Assembly (NCBI GenBank): GCA_944325145.1
Contig: CALYDL010000004.1
Coordinates: 37,277-101,276 of the forward strand
DNA: 64,000 bases
Source of the DNA: Candidatus Gastranaerophilales bacterium
GTDB lineage: Bacteria; Cyanobacteriota; Vampirovibrionia; Gastranaerophilales; Gastranaerophilaceae
Reading direction: 5' to 3'
The notes below the pieces were generated by a model that searched no databases, was not told the origin of the DNA, and saw only the letters and a list, made by a program, of their open reading frames with translations. This document shows positions 24,650-33,586 of this stretch, one piece after another (within the stretch, counting starts at the first letter, position 1; each line of letters starts with the position of its first letter). The position numbers and the translations under genes were made by a program.

Positions 24650-27457
24650 TTATTTAATTTTCTTTAAGGCAGATAAGAAATTGTTGCGTTCAACATCACC
24701 ATCAACAGTTGTTAAAAATATTTGGCTGTTTTCTTCTTCTGTTTTAAGTTTTGGAATAAGGGCAAGTTCTGCCGAATAATAATTCATATCATTTTTTTTG
24801 CCGAATGAACCGACATTTGCCAGACTATTTAATGAAATTCCCCTTAAAAAGCCTGTAAAACCTTTATTTTTATTTGAAAATTTTGTATAAATTCTAAGAG
24901 AGGCGTCTCTTGTAACAAGGTCAAACCTGCCCATTGTAAGCGTTGATAATTCAGGCGCAGTTGTTTTAACCATCATTCTGTTTATTACATTATTTTTAAT
25001 TGAAATATCGCCCCAAATTCTATCAAAATTGCCTTCAGGAATATTTACAAGGTCAAATATAGTAGAAGGGCTTATCATAGCCATTGGGTTTCTGAAGAAG
25101 GAAACAAAATTGAGTGCATATTCAACAAGCCCCATCTTTTCAATTGTGCCGTTATCTATATCAAATTTAATTTTGCCGTTTAATTGAAGTGTTTCATCAG
25201 TATTTATATCAATAATTCCGCTTGCCAAACCCGTTATTTCTCTTTTTAAATTTAAAAGTGCGCCTGCAATTATATCAGAATCAATTTTTCTTGCGCCTAA
25301 AATTACTCTGAATTTATTATCAACCAAATTGCAAATAACCTTAACGGATGAATAGCCTTTTGCAAAATCAAACTTGTTGGAAGCAATATCTAAGTTGCCT
25401 TTTCTATCAAGAGAAATTTTCGCTTTAAGATTGCCGAATTCAATTTCTTTGTATTTACCTTTAATTAAATTAAATTCGCCGTTTTTAATTTCGATTAAAT
25501 TTGGAACAAAAGCAGGCGCTGCAGTTTCAACATCAGCAACTTTATTTTCTTCAACAGCTTTTATAAATTCTTCTTCGCTTTTAACATCTTTGCTTTTTGG
25601 AGCCGTTGTTTGGGCTTGCAAGAGTCTTTCTATATCAATATTATCCAGAGTTAAATTGAAATTATCCACAATAATCGGGAAAACAATAGAATTTGAAATT
25701 TGGCCTTTCAGGTCAAATTTAGAGCGCCTGAAATAACCATTTGAAGCAAAGTTTAAATAATTTCTATCTGTTGAAAGTTTTCCTTCTTTAATAAAAAGTC
25801 TTTGAGAAGGAATAATAACTTTATCAAGCGCCAAATTTCCCATTAGTTTTGGGGTTTTGCCTCTGTTTATCCATTTAATTCCGCCTGAAATTTGCCCTTT
25901 TTTAAAAGTTTTTGGGCCGACAAATATATTTAAAAATTCACTTGGCAGAGGCTTTGGAATTTCAAAACCAAAATCTAATATTTTGGAATTGTTCATAATA
26001 TCAACATTGCCTTCCATTGTAATAATGGGGGCAATTTTTCCTTTGGAATTTTTATCAATTTCTTTTGCAATGTAATATTTAAGGCTTTCTATGTTTAAAA
26101 TATTGCCTTTTATGTGCATATCGCATTTAATGGCTCTATCATAATGAAGCGGGCTAAATGACATTCCTTCAATTAAAATATCATTTTCAGAATCAACTTT
26201 TGCCATATAAATGATATCAATATTATTAAATTTTGAATAAATTTCAATTCTTGTGCCTGCCGGTTTATCGCCCGTCATTGTTGTTTTGCAGCCAATTAAT
26301 TTTGAAAGATAATTTCTTGTAAAATCATCTGTCATAACAGTGTTTATGGCAATTTTTGTATCAACGGAATTATAATAATCAACAACCGTGCCATCTAATG
26401 ACAATTTATTCTTTCCATTTGAACCGTAATAACCCTTAAAATCTTTAAGAGTGATTAAATCGGGCTGAATATTTATTCTGCCGCCATCTGCATATACGGG
26501 CAAATTAGCTAAAGATTTTAATTTGAAAGAAGATTTATTAACCCTAATGCCGCCTTTTAGGCCATCTTTATCAAGCCTTACATAAAGGTCTGATGTTCCT
26601 TTAATATCGTTTAATTCTCTTACAATATCAGAACCGTTATTTAGAAAAATATTTAAAGCTAAAAGAGTTGCACCGTCTTTTAAATAAAAATTTCTTGATT
26701 TTAAGATAAAAGCAGATGAACCTTCATTTGACAAAGATTGAATTAAAATTTTAGATTTATTTATATACAAAGGGCAATCTTCTGCAATTAGAGTTCTATC
26801 TTTAATGTAGAATTTGTTGTTGTCTGTAAATCTTATTTTTGTTTTTTCTTTTCCGTTTTCAATCAAAATATCAAAAATAAACCTTATATATTTTGGGTTT
26901 TTTTCTCTTTCAATTAAAAGTTTTTTGCCATTTAAGGTTAATTTAGCGCCATTAATAAGGTCTGATTTTATATTACATTCATTTACATAAAAAACAGAAT
27001 CAAAAATGTTTATTTTAAAAGGAAGTCCTTCTTGATGTTTATTTTCATTTTCTTTTTGCTTGGGTAAAATTGCAACAAGTTTTGTTGCATCCAATGAAAT
27101 TTTATTCACCCCTAAAACCCTAAATTTAAGCTCTTTTTTAAAAACAGGGTCAAAAGAAAAAGCGGTTAAAAATTTATCCGCACTTAAAAGCTGTTCTTTT
27201 TCTTTTGTTAAAGAAAGCTTATCAAACGAAATAAAAATTTTGGGTGTTAAGCTTGTTTTAATAACCGGATTAACTATTTCTAAATTAGCCCCCGTTGTTT
27301 TATAAACAAAATTTTGAACAGAGGATATAAAAAATTTGCTTGTTAAAATTAATGGCAAAATAAAAATATAAAGCATTAAAACAGCGCATATAAATGCACC
27401 TGCTGCAGCTAAAATTATTTTTCTTTTTTTAGTTAATTGAAAAGGTTTGTTTTCCAT
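24650..27457 (-). CDS. AsmA-like / bridge-like lipid transfer family protein
   Basis: 935 residues, anchored by one N-terminal transmembrane helix (~13-38, IILAAAGAFICAVLMLYIF) and otherwise periplasmic. The body is long repetitive beta structure with short strands and DLNGK/DNNLF-like turns, as in AsmA, YhdP and TamB. The C-terminal region (~740-870) carries the AsmA-like hallmark: LNGKIKFDIDNGTIEKMGL, then a segment on loss of low-molecular residues ending GDISIKNNVINRMMVKTTAPELSTLTMGRFDL. Such proteins are thought to carry phospholipids between membranes. It is divergent from the WG-repeat gene across a 28-bp palindrome. Confidence 0.8.
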   Translation of the reverse strand: MENKPFQLTKKRKIILAAAGAFICAVLMLYIFILPLILTSKFFISSVQNFVYKTTGANLEIVNPVIKTSLTPKIFISFDKLSLTKEKEQLLSADKFLTAFSFDPVFKKELKFRVLGVNKISLDATKLVAILPKQKENENKHQEGLPFKINIFDSVFYVNECNIKSDLINGAKLTLNGKKLLIEREKNPKYIRFIFDILIENGKEKTKIRFTDNNKFYIKDRTLIAEDCPLYINKSKILIQSLSNEGSSAFILKSRNFYLKDGATLLALNIFLNNGSDIVRELNDIKGTSDLYVRLDKDGLKGGIRVNKSSFKLKSLANLPVYADGGRINIQPDLITLKDFKGYYGSNGKNKLSLDGTVVDYYNSVDTKIAINTVMTDDFTRNYLSKLIGCKTTMTGDKPAGTRIEIYSKFNNIDIIYMAKVDSENDILIEGMSFSPLHYDRAIKCDMHIKGNILNIESLKYYIAKEIDKNSKGKIAPIITMEGNVDIMNNSKILDFGFEIPKPLPSEFLNIFVGPKTFKKGQISGGIKWINRGKTPKLMGNLALDKVIIPSQRLFIKEGKLSTDRNYLNFASNGYFRRSKFDLKGQISNSIVFPIIVDNFNLTLDNIDIERLLQAQTTAPKSKDVKSEEEFIKAVEENKVADVETAAPAFVPNLIEIKNGEFNLIKGKYKEIEFGNLKAKISLDRKGNLDIASNKFDFAKGYSSVKVICNLVDNKFRVILGARKIDSDIIAGALLNLKREITGLASGIIDINTDETLQLNGKIKFDIDNGTIEKMGLVEYALNFVSFFRNPMAMISPSTIFDLVNIPEGNFDRIWGDISIKNNVINRMMVKTTAPELSTLTMGRFDLVTRDASLRIYTKFSNKNKGFTGFLRGISLNSLANVGSFGKKNDMNYYSAELALIPKLKTEEENSQIFLTTVDGDVERNNFLSALKKIK

Positions 27458-27466
27458 AACAAAAAG

Positions 27467-27494
27467 ATAATAACATAAAATTTTATGTTATTAT
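27467..27494. promoter_or_regulatory. 28-bp perfect palindrome holding both divergent -10 boxes
   Basis: The centre lies between 27480 and 27481 (AAAA|TTTT). Each arm is 14 bp and perfectly complementary; the outer end of each arm is TATTAT read outward. On the plus strand TATTAT (27489-27494) is 7 nt from the WG gene ATG; on the minus strand TATTAT (27472-27467) is 9 nt from the AsmA-like ATG. It could be a shared operator, or simply back-to-back promoters. Confidence 0.7.
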
Positions 27495-27501
27495 TTAAAC
27501 T

Positions 27502-28359
27502 ATGAAAAAGTTAATAATTTTTTTCTTTATATTTTTAATTTCAATCGGAAGTTCTTTTGGTGTGGAAGTTTACCAAGAGAAGAATAAATTCGGCTTAAAA
27601 GAAGGCGAAAACATTATTTTAGAAGCAAAATATAAAAAATTAATCCGCCTTGGGGAAAATTCTTTTATTGCGCTAAAAGGCAGCCGATATGGCGTTGTTG
27701 ATAAAGAAGGAAAAACCTTAATAGATTTTAAATATTCCCATTGTGCAAGAGTTTTAGGAAAATATGTTAAATTAAAAAATTCTAAAGGTTATGGTTTATA
27801 TGATGAATTTGGAGAAACAATAATTTCGCAAGATAAAGATTCAATTGAGCTTTTGTTTGGCGGAATGTTTCTTGTAAACAGAAATTATAAATATGGCGTT
27901 GTTGATATGAAAGGCAACCAGCTTATAGATTATGTTGCAGATGACATTTACATGCCAAAACCAAACATTATGAGGGTTAAATACCAAGGCGAATGGTATG
28001 AAATAGAACAGGTTTCAGCAAGCACATTAACTTTGCCAAATGACGTTAAAAATATTAAAGAAAACGATGAATTTAAAATCACAAAATTAATTACAAGCCC
28101 CGTTGCAGCTTCAAAATATTCGCTTGTAACAACTGCAGATTATTCAATTAAAATATTTTCTTCAATTTCACCTGCTTATGAAGCAACAATTGATGAATTA
28201 ATGCTCTCTCAAGGGGCAGAAGCTGTTTCCATTTTTATGAAAATAGGCTGGCTGCCAAAATTCCCCGTAGTTTACGTTAAAAACTACATTAAAATTTTAA
28301 AGAACCCTGCAAACGGGCCTTTATCCAAAATGAAAGAAGAAATTAAACAAGAATTGTAA
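27502..28359 (+). CDS. Exported WG-repeat protein
   Basis: 285 residues with an N-terminal Sec signal peptide (KKLIIFFFIFLISIGSSFG). WG-type beta repeats follow: KFGLKEGENIILEAKYKKL, RYGVVDKEGKTLIDFKY, GYGLYDEFGETII and KYGVVDMKGNQLIDYV, so four copies at about 28-46, 65-81, 100-112 and 132-147. WG repeats occur in envelope proteins of unknown function. The C-terminal ~110 residues are not recognised. No Shine-Dalgarno; -10 TATTAT ends 7 nt before the ATG, so the mRNA is probably leaderless. It ends 1 bp from the convergent membrane protein gene. Confidence 0.8.
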   Translation: MKKLIIFFFIFLISIGSSFGVEVYQEKNKFGLKEGENIILEAKYKKLIRLGENSFIALKGSRYGVVDKEGKTLIDFKYSHCARVLGKYVKLKNSKGYGLYDEFGETIISQDKDSIELLFGGMFLVNRNYKYGVVDMKGNQLIDYVADDIYMPKPNIMRVKYQGEWYEIEQVSASTLTLPNDVKNIKENDEFKITKLITSPVAASKYSLVTTADYSIKIFSSISPAYEATIDELMLSQGAEAVSIFMKIGWLPKFPVVYVKNYIKILKNPANGPLSKMKEEIKQEL

Positions 28360-28360
28360 T

Positions 28361-28891
28361 TTACCTTGGAATTTTTATTAAAAAAGAAAACCTGTTAAAC
28401 AATATAATTTCTTTAGTTTCATAATTTATTGGGGCAATATCACCTTCAGCTTTAAAATAAACAGAAGATGTTTTAACCTTAATTTGGCTTTTTAAAAGAG
28501 AGGGAATTGAAAACAAAAGGCAAATTAAAAAAATTAAAATAAAAGGAAGGGTTTTTTGTTTTTGAAATAAGGGCAAAATTGTAACCGTTCTAATAACAAA
28601 AAAACGGTTAAATATTGCAAAAAAGCTAAAATACAAAAGAATAACACTAAAAATTTCATTTTTTATAAAAAAAGAATTTATGAAATTCAAAATAAAAGCT
28701 AAAAACAAAAAGAAAAGCGAAGATTTTGAATAATTATAATTTTTAAAAATATTTGCAACAAAAGAAAAGAAAAAGAAAATAAAAAATGCCAAAACAAAAT
28801 ATGAAAGGTTTGACTTAAAAAGGGCAATTAAAGTTTCAATGTGTGCCAATATAAGTAAAATTAAAAGAGAGTAAAATTTAATTAAAAACAT
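28361..28891 (-). CDS. Hydrophobic membrane protein, unknown function
   Basis: 176 residues with about five transmembrane helices, very rich in Phe, Leu and Ile (for example FFIFFFFSFVANIF). It has no motif I recognise. The polar C-terminus (KVKTSSVYFKAEGDIAPINYET) probably lies outside the bilayer. It sits 7 bp downstream of the BioF-like gene, and a TATAAT overlapping that gene's stop codon (28903-28898) ends 6 nt before the ATG. It may therefore be read both from the operon and from its own leaderless promoter. Extreme Phe content fits AT-rich codon bias. Confidence 0.65.
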   Translation of the reverse strand: MFLIKFYSLLILLILAHIETLIALFKSNLSYFVLAFFIFFFFSFVANIFKNYNYSKSSLFFLFLAFILNFINSFFIKNEIFSVILLYFSFFAIFNRFFVIRTVTILPLFQKQKTLPFILIFLICLLFSIPSLLKSQIKVKTSSVYFKAEGDIAPINYETKEIILFNRFSFLIKIPR

Positions 28892-28898
28892 AAATTAA

Positions 28899-30035
28899 TT
28901 ATAAAAAAGAAATGATTTTTGAAAAAGAATCAATTTCATCTTTTGTAATAAAGGGGTTAAGAGAAATTCTTATTCTGGCACTTCCTTTTTTAACTGTCGG
29001 ATATCTTATAGGTAAAATGTAAAAGCCTTCTTTAATAAGTTCATCTGAAACCATAACAGCCTTTTCATTTTCACCTAAAATTACAGGAATTATATAGCTT
29101 TTAGAAGGGGTATTGGGGAATTTTGACAGGGTATAATTTGCAATATCAAAAAGTTTATTTTGAAGTTTGTTCGATGAAAAAATATAATTTTCTAAAATAT
29201 ATTTTGAAAATGAAACCATAATTTCAGGAAGTGCTGTTGAAAAAACAAAAGACCTTGCATAATTTATTAAATAATCAATTAAAGTTTTTTTGCCTGCAGC
29301 AAATGCGCCATAAGAGCCAACTGCTTTCCCGAATGTTCCCATAATAAGGTCAACTTCACTTGTTAAATTTAAACTGTGGCAAATGCCTTTTCCTTTTCCA
29401 TAAACACCAAAAGAATGGGCTTCATCTATTATTAAAATTGAATTGAATTTATTTTTAAGCTCAACCAATTTGTTAATATCTGCAATGTCGCCATCCATTG
29501 AAAACAAGCTTTCTGTGGATATAATTGCATTTTTATATTGGTTTCTGTATTTTTTTAATTTGTTTTCTAAATCAATATAATCAAGGTGATTAAACGGAAT
29601 TAACTTTGCGCCCGATAAATGAATGCCGTCTATTATGCTTGCATGGTTTAATTTGTCTATAAAAACAACGTCATCTTTATTTAAAAGAGAAGAATAAATT
29701 CCGACATTTGCGTGGTAGCCTGAATTAAAAAGCAAAGAAGCTTCAACATTTAATTCTTCTTTAATTAAATTTTCAAGTTCAAAAAAGGGTTTATTTGAAC
29801 CGCTTAAAAGCCTTGCTGAAGGGTTTTCCAATTTACCGTTATAGGAAGATAAAAAATTATCTTTAATATTGTTATCAATGCTTATTCCTAAATAATCGTT
29901 TGAAGATAAATTCAAGAGCTTTACATTATTCCAAATTATAAATTTGCCTTCTTGAGCAAAGTTTTTTAAATATCTGAAATTTGCTTCTTTTTTTAATTGT
30001 TCAAGTTTTTCTTCATAAAAACTAAGCATTGACAT
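28899..30035 (-). CDS. bioF: 8-amino-7-oxononanoate synthase-like alpha-oxoamine synthase
   Basis: PLP enzyme condensing an amino acid with an acyl thioester, in biotin synthesis if truly BioF. From the ATG at 30035 it is 378 residues. Landmarks: LSSNDYLGIS, ARLLSGSN, FNSGYHANVG, DKLNHASIIDG, ESLFSMDGD, IDEAHSFGVYG, GTFGKAVGSYGAF with the PLP lysine, and a C-terminal RYPTVKKGSARIRISL. The last favours BioF over Kbl or ALA synthase. The start overlaps the end of the symporter gene by 14 bp, implying translational coupling. No other bio genes are in the window, so the acyl donor remains inferred. Confidence 0.8.
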   Translation of the reverse strand: MSMLSFYEEKLEQLKKEANFRYLKNFAQEGKFIIWNNVKLLNLSSNDYLGISIDNNIKDNFLSSYNGKLENPSARLLSGSNKPFFELENLIKEELNVEASLLFNSGYHANVGIYSSLLNKDDVVFIDKLNHASIIDGIHLSGAKLIPFNHLDYIDLENKLKKYRNQYKNAIISTESLFSMDGDIADINKLVELKNKFNSILIIDEAHSFGVYGKGKGICHSLNLTSEVDLIMGTFGKAVGSYGAFAAGKKTLIDYLINYARSFVFSTALPEIMVSFSKYILENYIFSSNKLQNKLFDIANYTLSKFPNTPSKSYIIPVILGENEKAVMVSDELIKEGFYILPIRYPTVKKGSARIRISLNPFITKDEIDSFSKIISFL

Positions 30036-31572
30036 CGTTTTTAAACCACGGTTCAATCAATTTATGCCTGATGTTATGTTTTTTGCAATATAAAATTAAA
30101 TCTGCTTTTATTTCTTTTAAAAGAATGAATATTGCAGTTAAATTTGGTAGTGCCATTGCAAGCATTGTAGCATCGGTAAAATCTACGACACTATTTAAGT
30201 TCATGCTAGAGCCAATTACAATAAAGCAGCAGAACATAATTTGATAAATTTTTGTTCGTTTGAACCCTTCACCAAACATATAACTCCAAGCTTTTTGTCC
30301 ATAATATGCCCAAGAAATTATTGTTGAAATTGCAAATAAAACAATTACAACAGCCAAAATTAATGGGAAAAATGAAAATACAGATGCAAAAGCAGATGAT
30401 GTTAATTCAACACCAGTCATACCGTCTTGATAGTGAAGATATTGGCCTGTAATAATTATAACAAGTGCTGTCATAGAACATATTACAGCAGTTACAAAAA
30501 ATGGTTCTATTAAAGATACAAAACCTTGAGAAACGGGTTCTTTTGTTTTAACTGCAGCGTATGCAATTGGAGCAGAACCACTTCCTGCTTCATTTGATTG
30601 AATAGACCTTCTCATAGACATTACAATTGTGCCTATAATGCCGCCTGTAACGGCATCTGGGAAAAAGGCTTGATCAATAATTGTTATAAAGCAATTGGGG
30701 ATATTTTGAAAATTAATTAAGATAATAATAAGTGCAGATAAAATGTATAAGCCGCACATGGCAGGAACAATTTTTGATGTAACGTTTGCTATACTTTTAA
30801 TTCCGCCAACAATTGTAAGACCGACCAAAACAGCAACAATTAAACCAAAAACCCAAGCATGAGCTTCAAAAAAGCTATCGGCGCCGCCTGTTATGCTTAT
30901 CATTTGTCTTGTTGCTTGGTTTACTTGAAGCATGCAACCGCCACCCAAGGCACCCGGCACACACATTATTGCGAAAAATAATGCCATAGGCTGCCCAAGC
31001 CATCTTAAACCTTTTCTTGTAAGCCCGTGAGCTATATAAAACATCGGGCCGCCTGAAACAGAGCCATCTGCATTAAATCTTCTATATTTAAGCGACAGTG
31101 TTACTTCGCAAAATTTCAAAGCCATAGCAAAAATGGCACCCACGCACATCCAAAACATGGCTCCTGGGCCCCCAACAGAAATTGCAATTGCAACACCTGC
31201 AATACTTCCTAAACCAACAGTTCCTGAAAGTGCAGTTGCTAAAGCACCAAGAGATGAAACTTCACCGTCTTTATCATTAATTGATTCGTTAAATTCGGGT
31301 TTTCTTCCAAATATTTGCTTTAAGGAATATTTAAAACCCCAAATTCCAATGCCCCTTAAATAAAAAGTGCAAATAAAACTTGCGGCAATTAAAAGTAAAA
31401 TTAATAAAGGAATTTTTGCCTCACCAATATTTATTGAAAAGAACACTACTTTTGAAAAAGCGTCTGAAAACGGAGCAAAATATTTATCAATTTGTTCGTC
31501 AATGCTTGCAGCACTTGCCGGTTGAATAAAAGCGCACAGCAGGGCAAAACAAGCCATTAGCACAGTTGGCAT
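30022..31572 (-). CDS. Alanine or glycine:sodium symporter (AGCS family)
   Basis: Na+-coupled small amino acid importer. 516 residues with about 11 membrane helices and the AGCS signatures GTVGLGSIAGVAIAISVGGPGA and GGPMFYI (~170-176), plus RRSIQSNEAGSGSAPIAYAA. The N-terminal hydrophobic segment MPTVLMACFALLCAFIQPASA looks like a cleavable signal peptide ahead of TM1, as in some family members. Coupled to the BioF-like gene downstream. That link suggests alanine supply for the alanine-using BioF reaction, which is inference. Confidence 0.9.
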   Translation of the reverse strand: MPTVLMACFALLCAFIQPASAASIDEQIDKYFAPFSDAFSKVVFFSINIGEAKIPLLILLLIAASFICTFYLRGIGIWGFKYSLKQIFGRKPEFNESINDKDGEVSSLGALATALSGTVGLGSIAGVAIAISVGGPGAMFWMCVGAIFAMALKFCEVTLSLKYRRFNADGSVSGGPMFYIAHGLTRKGLRWLGQPMALFFAIMCVPGALGGGCMLQVNQATRQMISITGGADSFFEAHAWVFGLIVAVLVGLTIVGGIKSIANVTSKIVPAMCGLYILSALIIILINFQNIPNCFITIIDQAFFPDAVTGGIIGTIVMSMRRSIQSNEAGSGSAPIAYAAVKTKEPVSQGFVSLIEPFFVTAVICSMTALVIIITGQYLHYQDGMTGVELTSSAFASVFSFFPLILAVVIVLFAISTIISWAYYGQKAWSYMFGEGFKRTKIYQIMFCCFIVIGSSMNLNSVVDFTDATMLAMALPNLTAIFILLKEIKADLILYCKKHNIRHKLIEPWFKNDVNA

Positions 31573-31626
31573 AAATCTTTCTTCCTCTTAATTACCACTT
31601 TTAATATGCATTAATAAAAAAACAAG

Positions 31627-32190
31627 TTAATCCAACGGAATTATTAAAACTTGGCCGATTTGGATTGTTGTTTCATCTTTAATGTTGTTAAGCTGCATAA
31701 TACGGTTAATTTTTTCCATATCATACTTGCCATAAAATCTGTATGCGATTTTATCTAAAGTATCGCCTGCTTTAACCGTATATTTTTCTTCACTGCCTGT
31801 TGTTTGAGAAGCAACTTCTTCATTTGTCGCGGAAGGAACAATTGAAACAGGAGCATCACTTGTTTCAAGTTTTATGTTCTGTTGTTCAAATTCAGGTTTT
31901 TGAACATCAGAATACATTGAAAAACCAATTATAATGGCAATGCCAAGAGCAAATAAAAGGCCTAAAACAAAACCTATGCCTGCATATACAACAGGGGCTT
32001 TTGCTTTTGATTTAGATTGAACACTTTTTTCAAAGTCTCTCCACAAAACATCCAATTCGGGTTTTCTTTGAAACTTCATGTATTGGTTTACATCTGAAAC
32101 CGAACTATTGTAACTTTGGGGTTTAACGTTTTCAATCATTGCCATTCTTTCTCTTGAAAGGCTTGATCTGTGTAATGTGGAACTTTTCAT
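31627..32190 (-). CDS. Membrane-anchored LysM-domain protein
   Basis: 187 residues: a cytoplasmic basic N-terminus (~1-65), one transmembrane helix (~68-93, VVYAGIGFVLGLLFALGIAIII), a Thr/Ser/Glu linker and a C-terminal LysM domain (~138-186, YTVKAGDTLDKIAYRFYG...IQIGQVLIIP). LysM binds glycan chains of peptidoglycan, so the protein probably tethers the inner membrane to the wall. AAGGA precedes the ATG. A monocistronic layout is likely. The long cytoplasmic N-terminus, with a FQRKPELDVLWRDFEKS patch, could bind a partner. Confidence 0.85.
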   Translation of the reverse strand: MKSSTLHRSSLSRERMAMIENVKPQSYNSSVSDVNQYMKFQRKPELDVLWRDFEKSVQSKSKAKAPVVYAGIGFVLGLLFALGIAIIIGFSMYSDVQKPEFEQQNIKLETSDAPVSIVPSATNEEVASQTTGSEEKYTVKAGDTLDKIAYRFYGKYDMEKINRIMQLNNIKDETTIQIGQVLIIPLD

Positions 32191-32289
32191 ATTGCCAATA
32201 TCCTTCCTATTGTTTCATACTAATTTAAACATTGGAAGATGGCAAGAAATTTAACCTTATGACATTAAGAAATATTACATATGTACAAC

Positions 32290-32856
32290 TTAAACATTAA
32301 TATATTCTTTTGCACAAAAGAGCATTTTATCAAGCAGGCCTTTATTTTTTTCAACATCAAAACCGCCTTTTTTAAGGTAAACAACAAAAACATTTTTCCA
32401 AAGCTCAAAGAAATCGGAATCTTTTATATTTAATGCTTCTTTAAATGCATAAAGTTCCATATAATCTATGGGCAAAGGCTCTTTTCCTCTTAAAATGTCA
32501 ACAACCTTCAAGCGCTTTTTTCTTTCAAAAAGTTTTATAAAATCAACAACTTTCATATTGTTCTTTTTAATATAATCTTTAATTACTTGAAGATTATAAT
32601 TATATGGTTCAGGGTCATCTTCAATAATATATTCTTCAAAATCTTCGGGCATAATATCCATAACCGTTGCAATGCGCTCTATTGTTGTTGAACGAGTTGA
32701 AAATGGAATATTTTCATCAATAATATTGTAGACATAAGACAAAGTAACGCCAATCATTTGCGCAAAATCTTTTTTATGAAGGTTGTTTTGTTCTAAAAAA
32801 TCTGCAACCTTTTTTGAACTTTTAATGTTATTTTCCTTACTGTCGGCATTTTTCAT
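32290..32856 (-). CDS. XRE-like helix-turn-helix regulator
   Basis: 188 residues. Residues ~17-70 form a Cro/C1-type helix-turn-helix (VADFLEQNNLHKKDFAQMIG, VTLSYVYNIID, TTIERIATVMDI) like phage-repressor DNA-binding domains. The remaining ~110 residues look like a second, degenerate helical repeat of similar plan (VIKDYIKKNNMKVVDFIKLF, VVDILRGKEPLP) rather than a ligand domain. No metabolic gene is obviously paired with it; pth is divergent. Target unknown. Confidence 0.75.
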   Translation of the reverse strand: MKNADSKENNIKSSKKVADFLEQNNLHKKDFAQMIGVTLSYVYNIIDENIPFSTRSTTIERIATVMDIMPEDFEEYIIEDDPEPYNYNLQVIKDYIKKNNMKVVDFIKLFERKKRLKVVDILRGKEPLPIDYMELYAFKEALNIKDSDFFELWKNVFVVYLKKGGFDVEKNKGLLDKMLFCAKEYINV

Positions 32857-32983
32857 ATTTTATTTACTCCAAAAAAACTTCAATTTATTTTTGAAGTTAA
32901 CCCTTAGTAATCTTTTTTTTATTCCACACATAAATAGCTAGTAAGATAATTTGTATTATAATTAAAATTGAAAGGAAAAAATT

Positions 32984-33538
32984 ATGAAACTTATAGCAGG
33001 GCTTGGAAACCCCGATGTTAAATATATAAACACAAGGCACAATACAGGCTTTATGGTGCTGGATAGAATTTTAGAAAAAAAGAATTTAAAACTTCAGGAA
33101 AAATTTAAGTCTTTTTTTGCAAAAGATGGCGATGTTCTTTATTTATTGCCAAAAACTTATATGAATTTATCGGGCTTTGCAATTGTTGAAGCTATGAATT
33201 TTTATAAATTAAATATAAAAGATATTTTAATTGTTTATGATGACATCTCGCTTCCTTTAGGAACTTTAAGGTTTAGAGATAAAGGCTCTGATGGCGGCCA
33301 TAACGGCATAAAATCAATTATAAAAGAAACCGGTTCATCAAATTTTGACAGATTAAAAGTCGGAATTGGGCCGCAGCCAAAAAATATGCCATCCGAAAAA
33401 TTTGTTTTAGAAAATTTCAGACAAGAAGAAAAAGAAAACTTGGATATTGCGCTAAATACCGCAATGAATGCTTCTTTGGATTGGCTTCAATTAGATGTGC
33501 AAAAATTACAGGAAAAATATAATAAAAGTCACATATAA
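32984..33538 (+). CDS. pth: Peptidyl-tRNA hydrolase
   Basis: Releases tRNA from peptidyl-tRNA that drops off ribosomes. 184 residues, standard length. The catalytic His lies in NTRHNTGFMVLD (His19), with GLGNPDVKY at the N-terminus, KPKTYMNLSG-type LLPKTYMNLSG, VYDDISLPLG, and GGHNGIKSII. AAAGGA precedes the ATG. The gene is followed 48 bp later by an exported protein with its own promoter. Confidence 0.96.
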   Translation: MKLIAGLGNPDVKYINTRHNTGFMVLDRILEKKNLKLQEKFKSFFAKDGDVLYLLPKTYMNLSGFAIVEAMNFYKLNIKDILIVYDDISLPLGTLRFRDKGSDGGHNGIKSIIKETGSSNFDRLKVGIGPQPKNMPSEKFVLENFRQEEKENLDIALNTAMNASLDWLQLDVQKLQEKYNKSHI

Positions 33539-33550
33539 AACTTTATATTT

Positions 33551-33579
33551 TTTACATTTTTGAAATTCATCATTATAAT
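33551..33579 (+). promoter_or_regulatory. Strong promoter giving a leaderless transcript
   Basis: TTTACA (33551-33556), 17-nt spacer, TATAAT (33574-33579), then 7 nt to the ATG at 33587. No Shine-Dalgarno. This is the clearest leaderless-type promoter in the window. Confidence 0.7.
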
Positions 33580-33586
33580 TTATATT

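Noticed and set aside
28899..30035. Naming the PLP enzyme as 2-amino-3-ketobutyrate CoA ligase
   Set aside because: The C-terminal RYPTVKKGSARIRISL segment and internal motifs fit BioF better, and no threonine dehydrogenase is adjacent.
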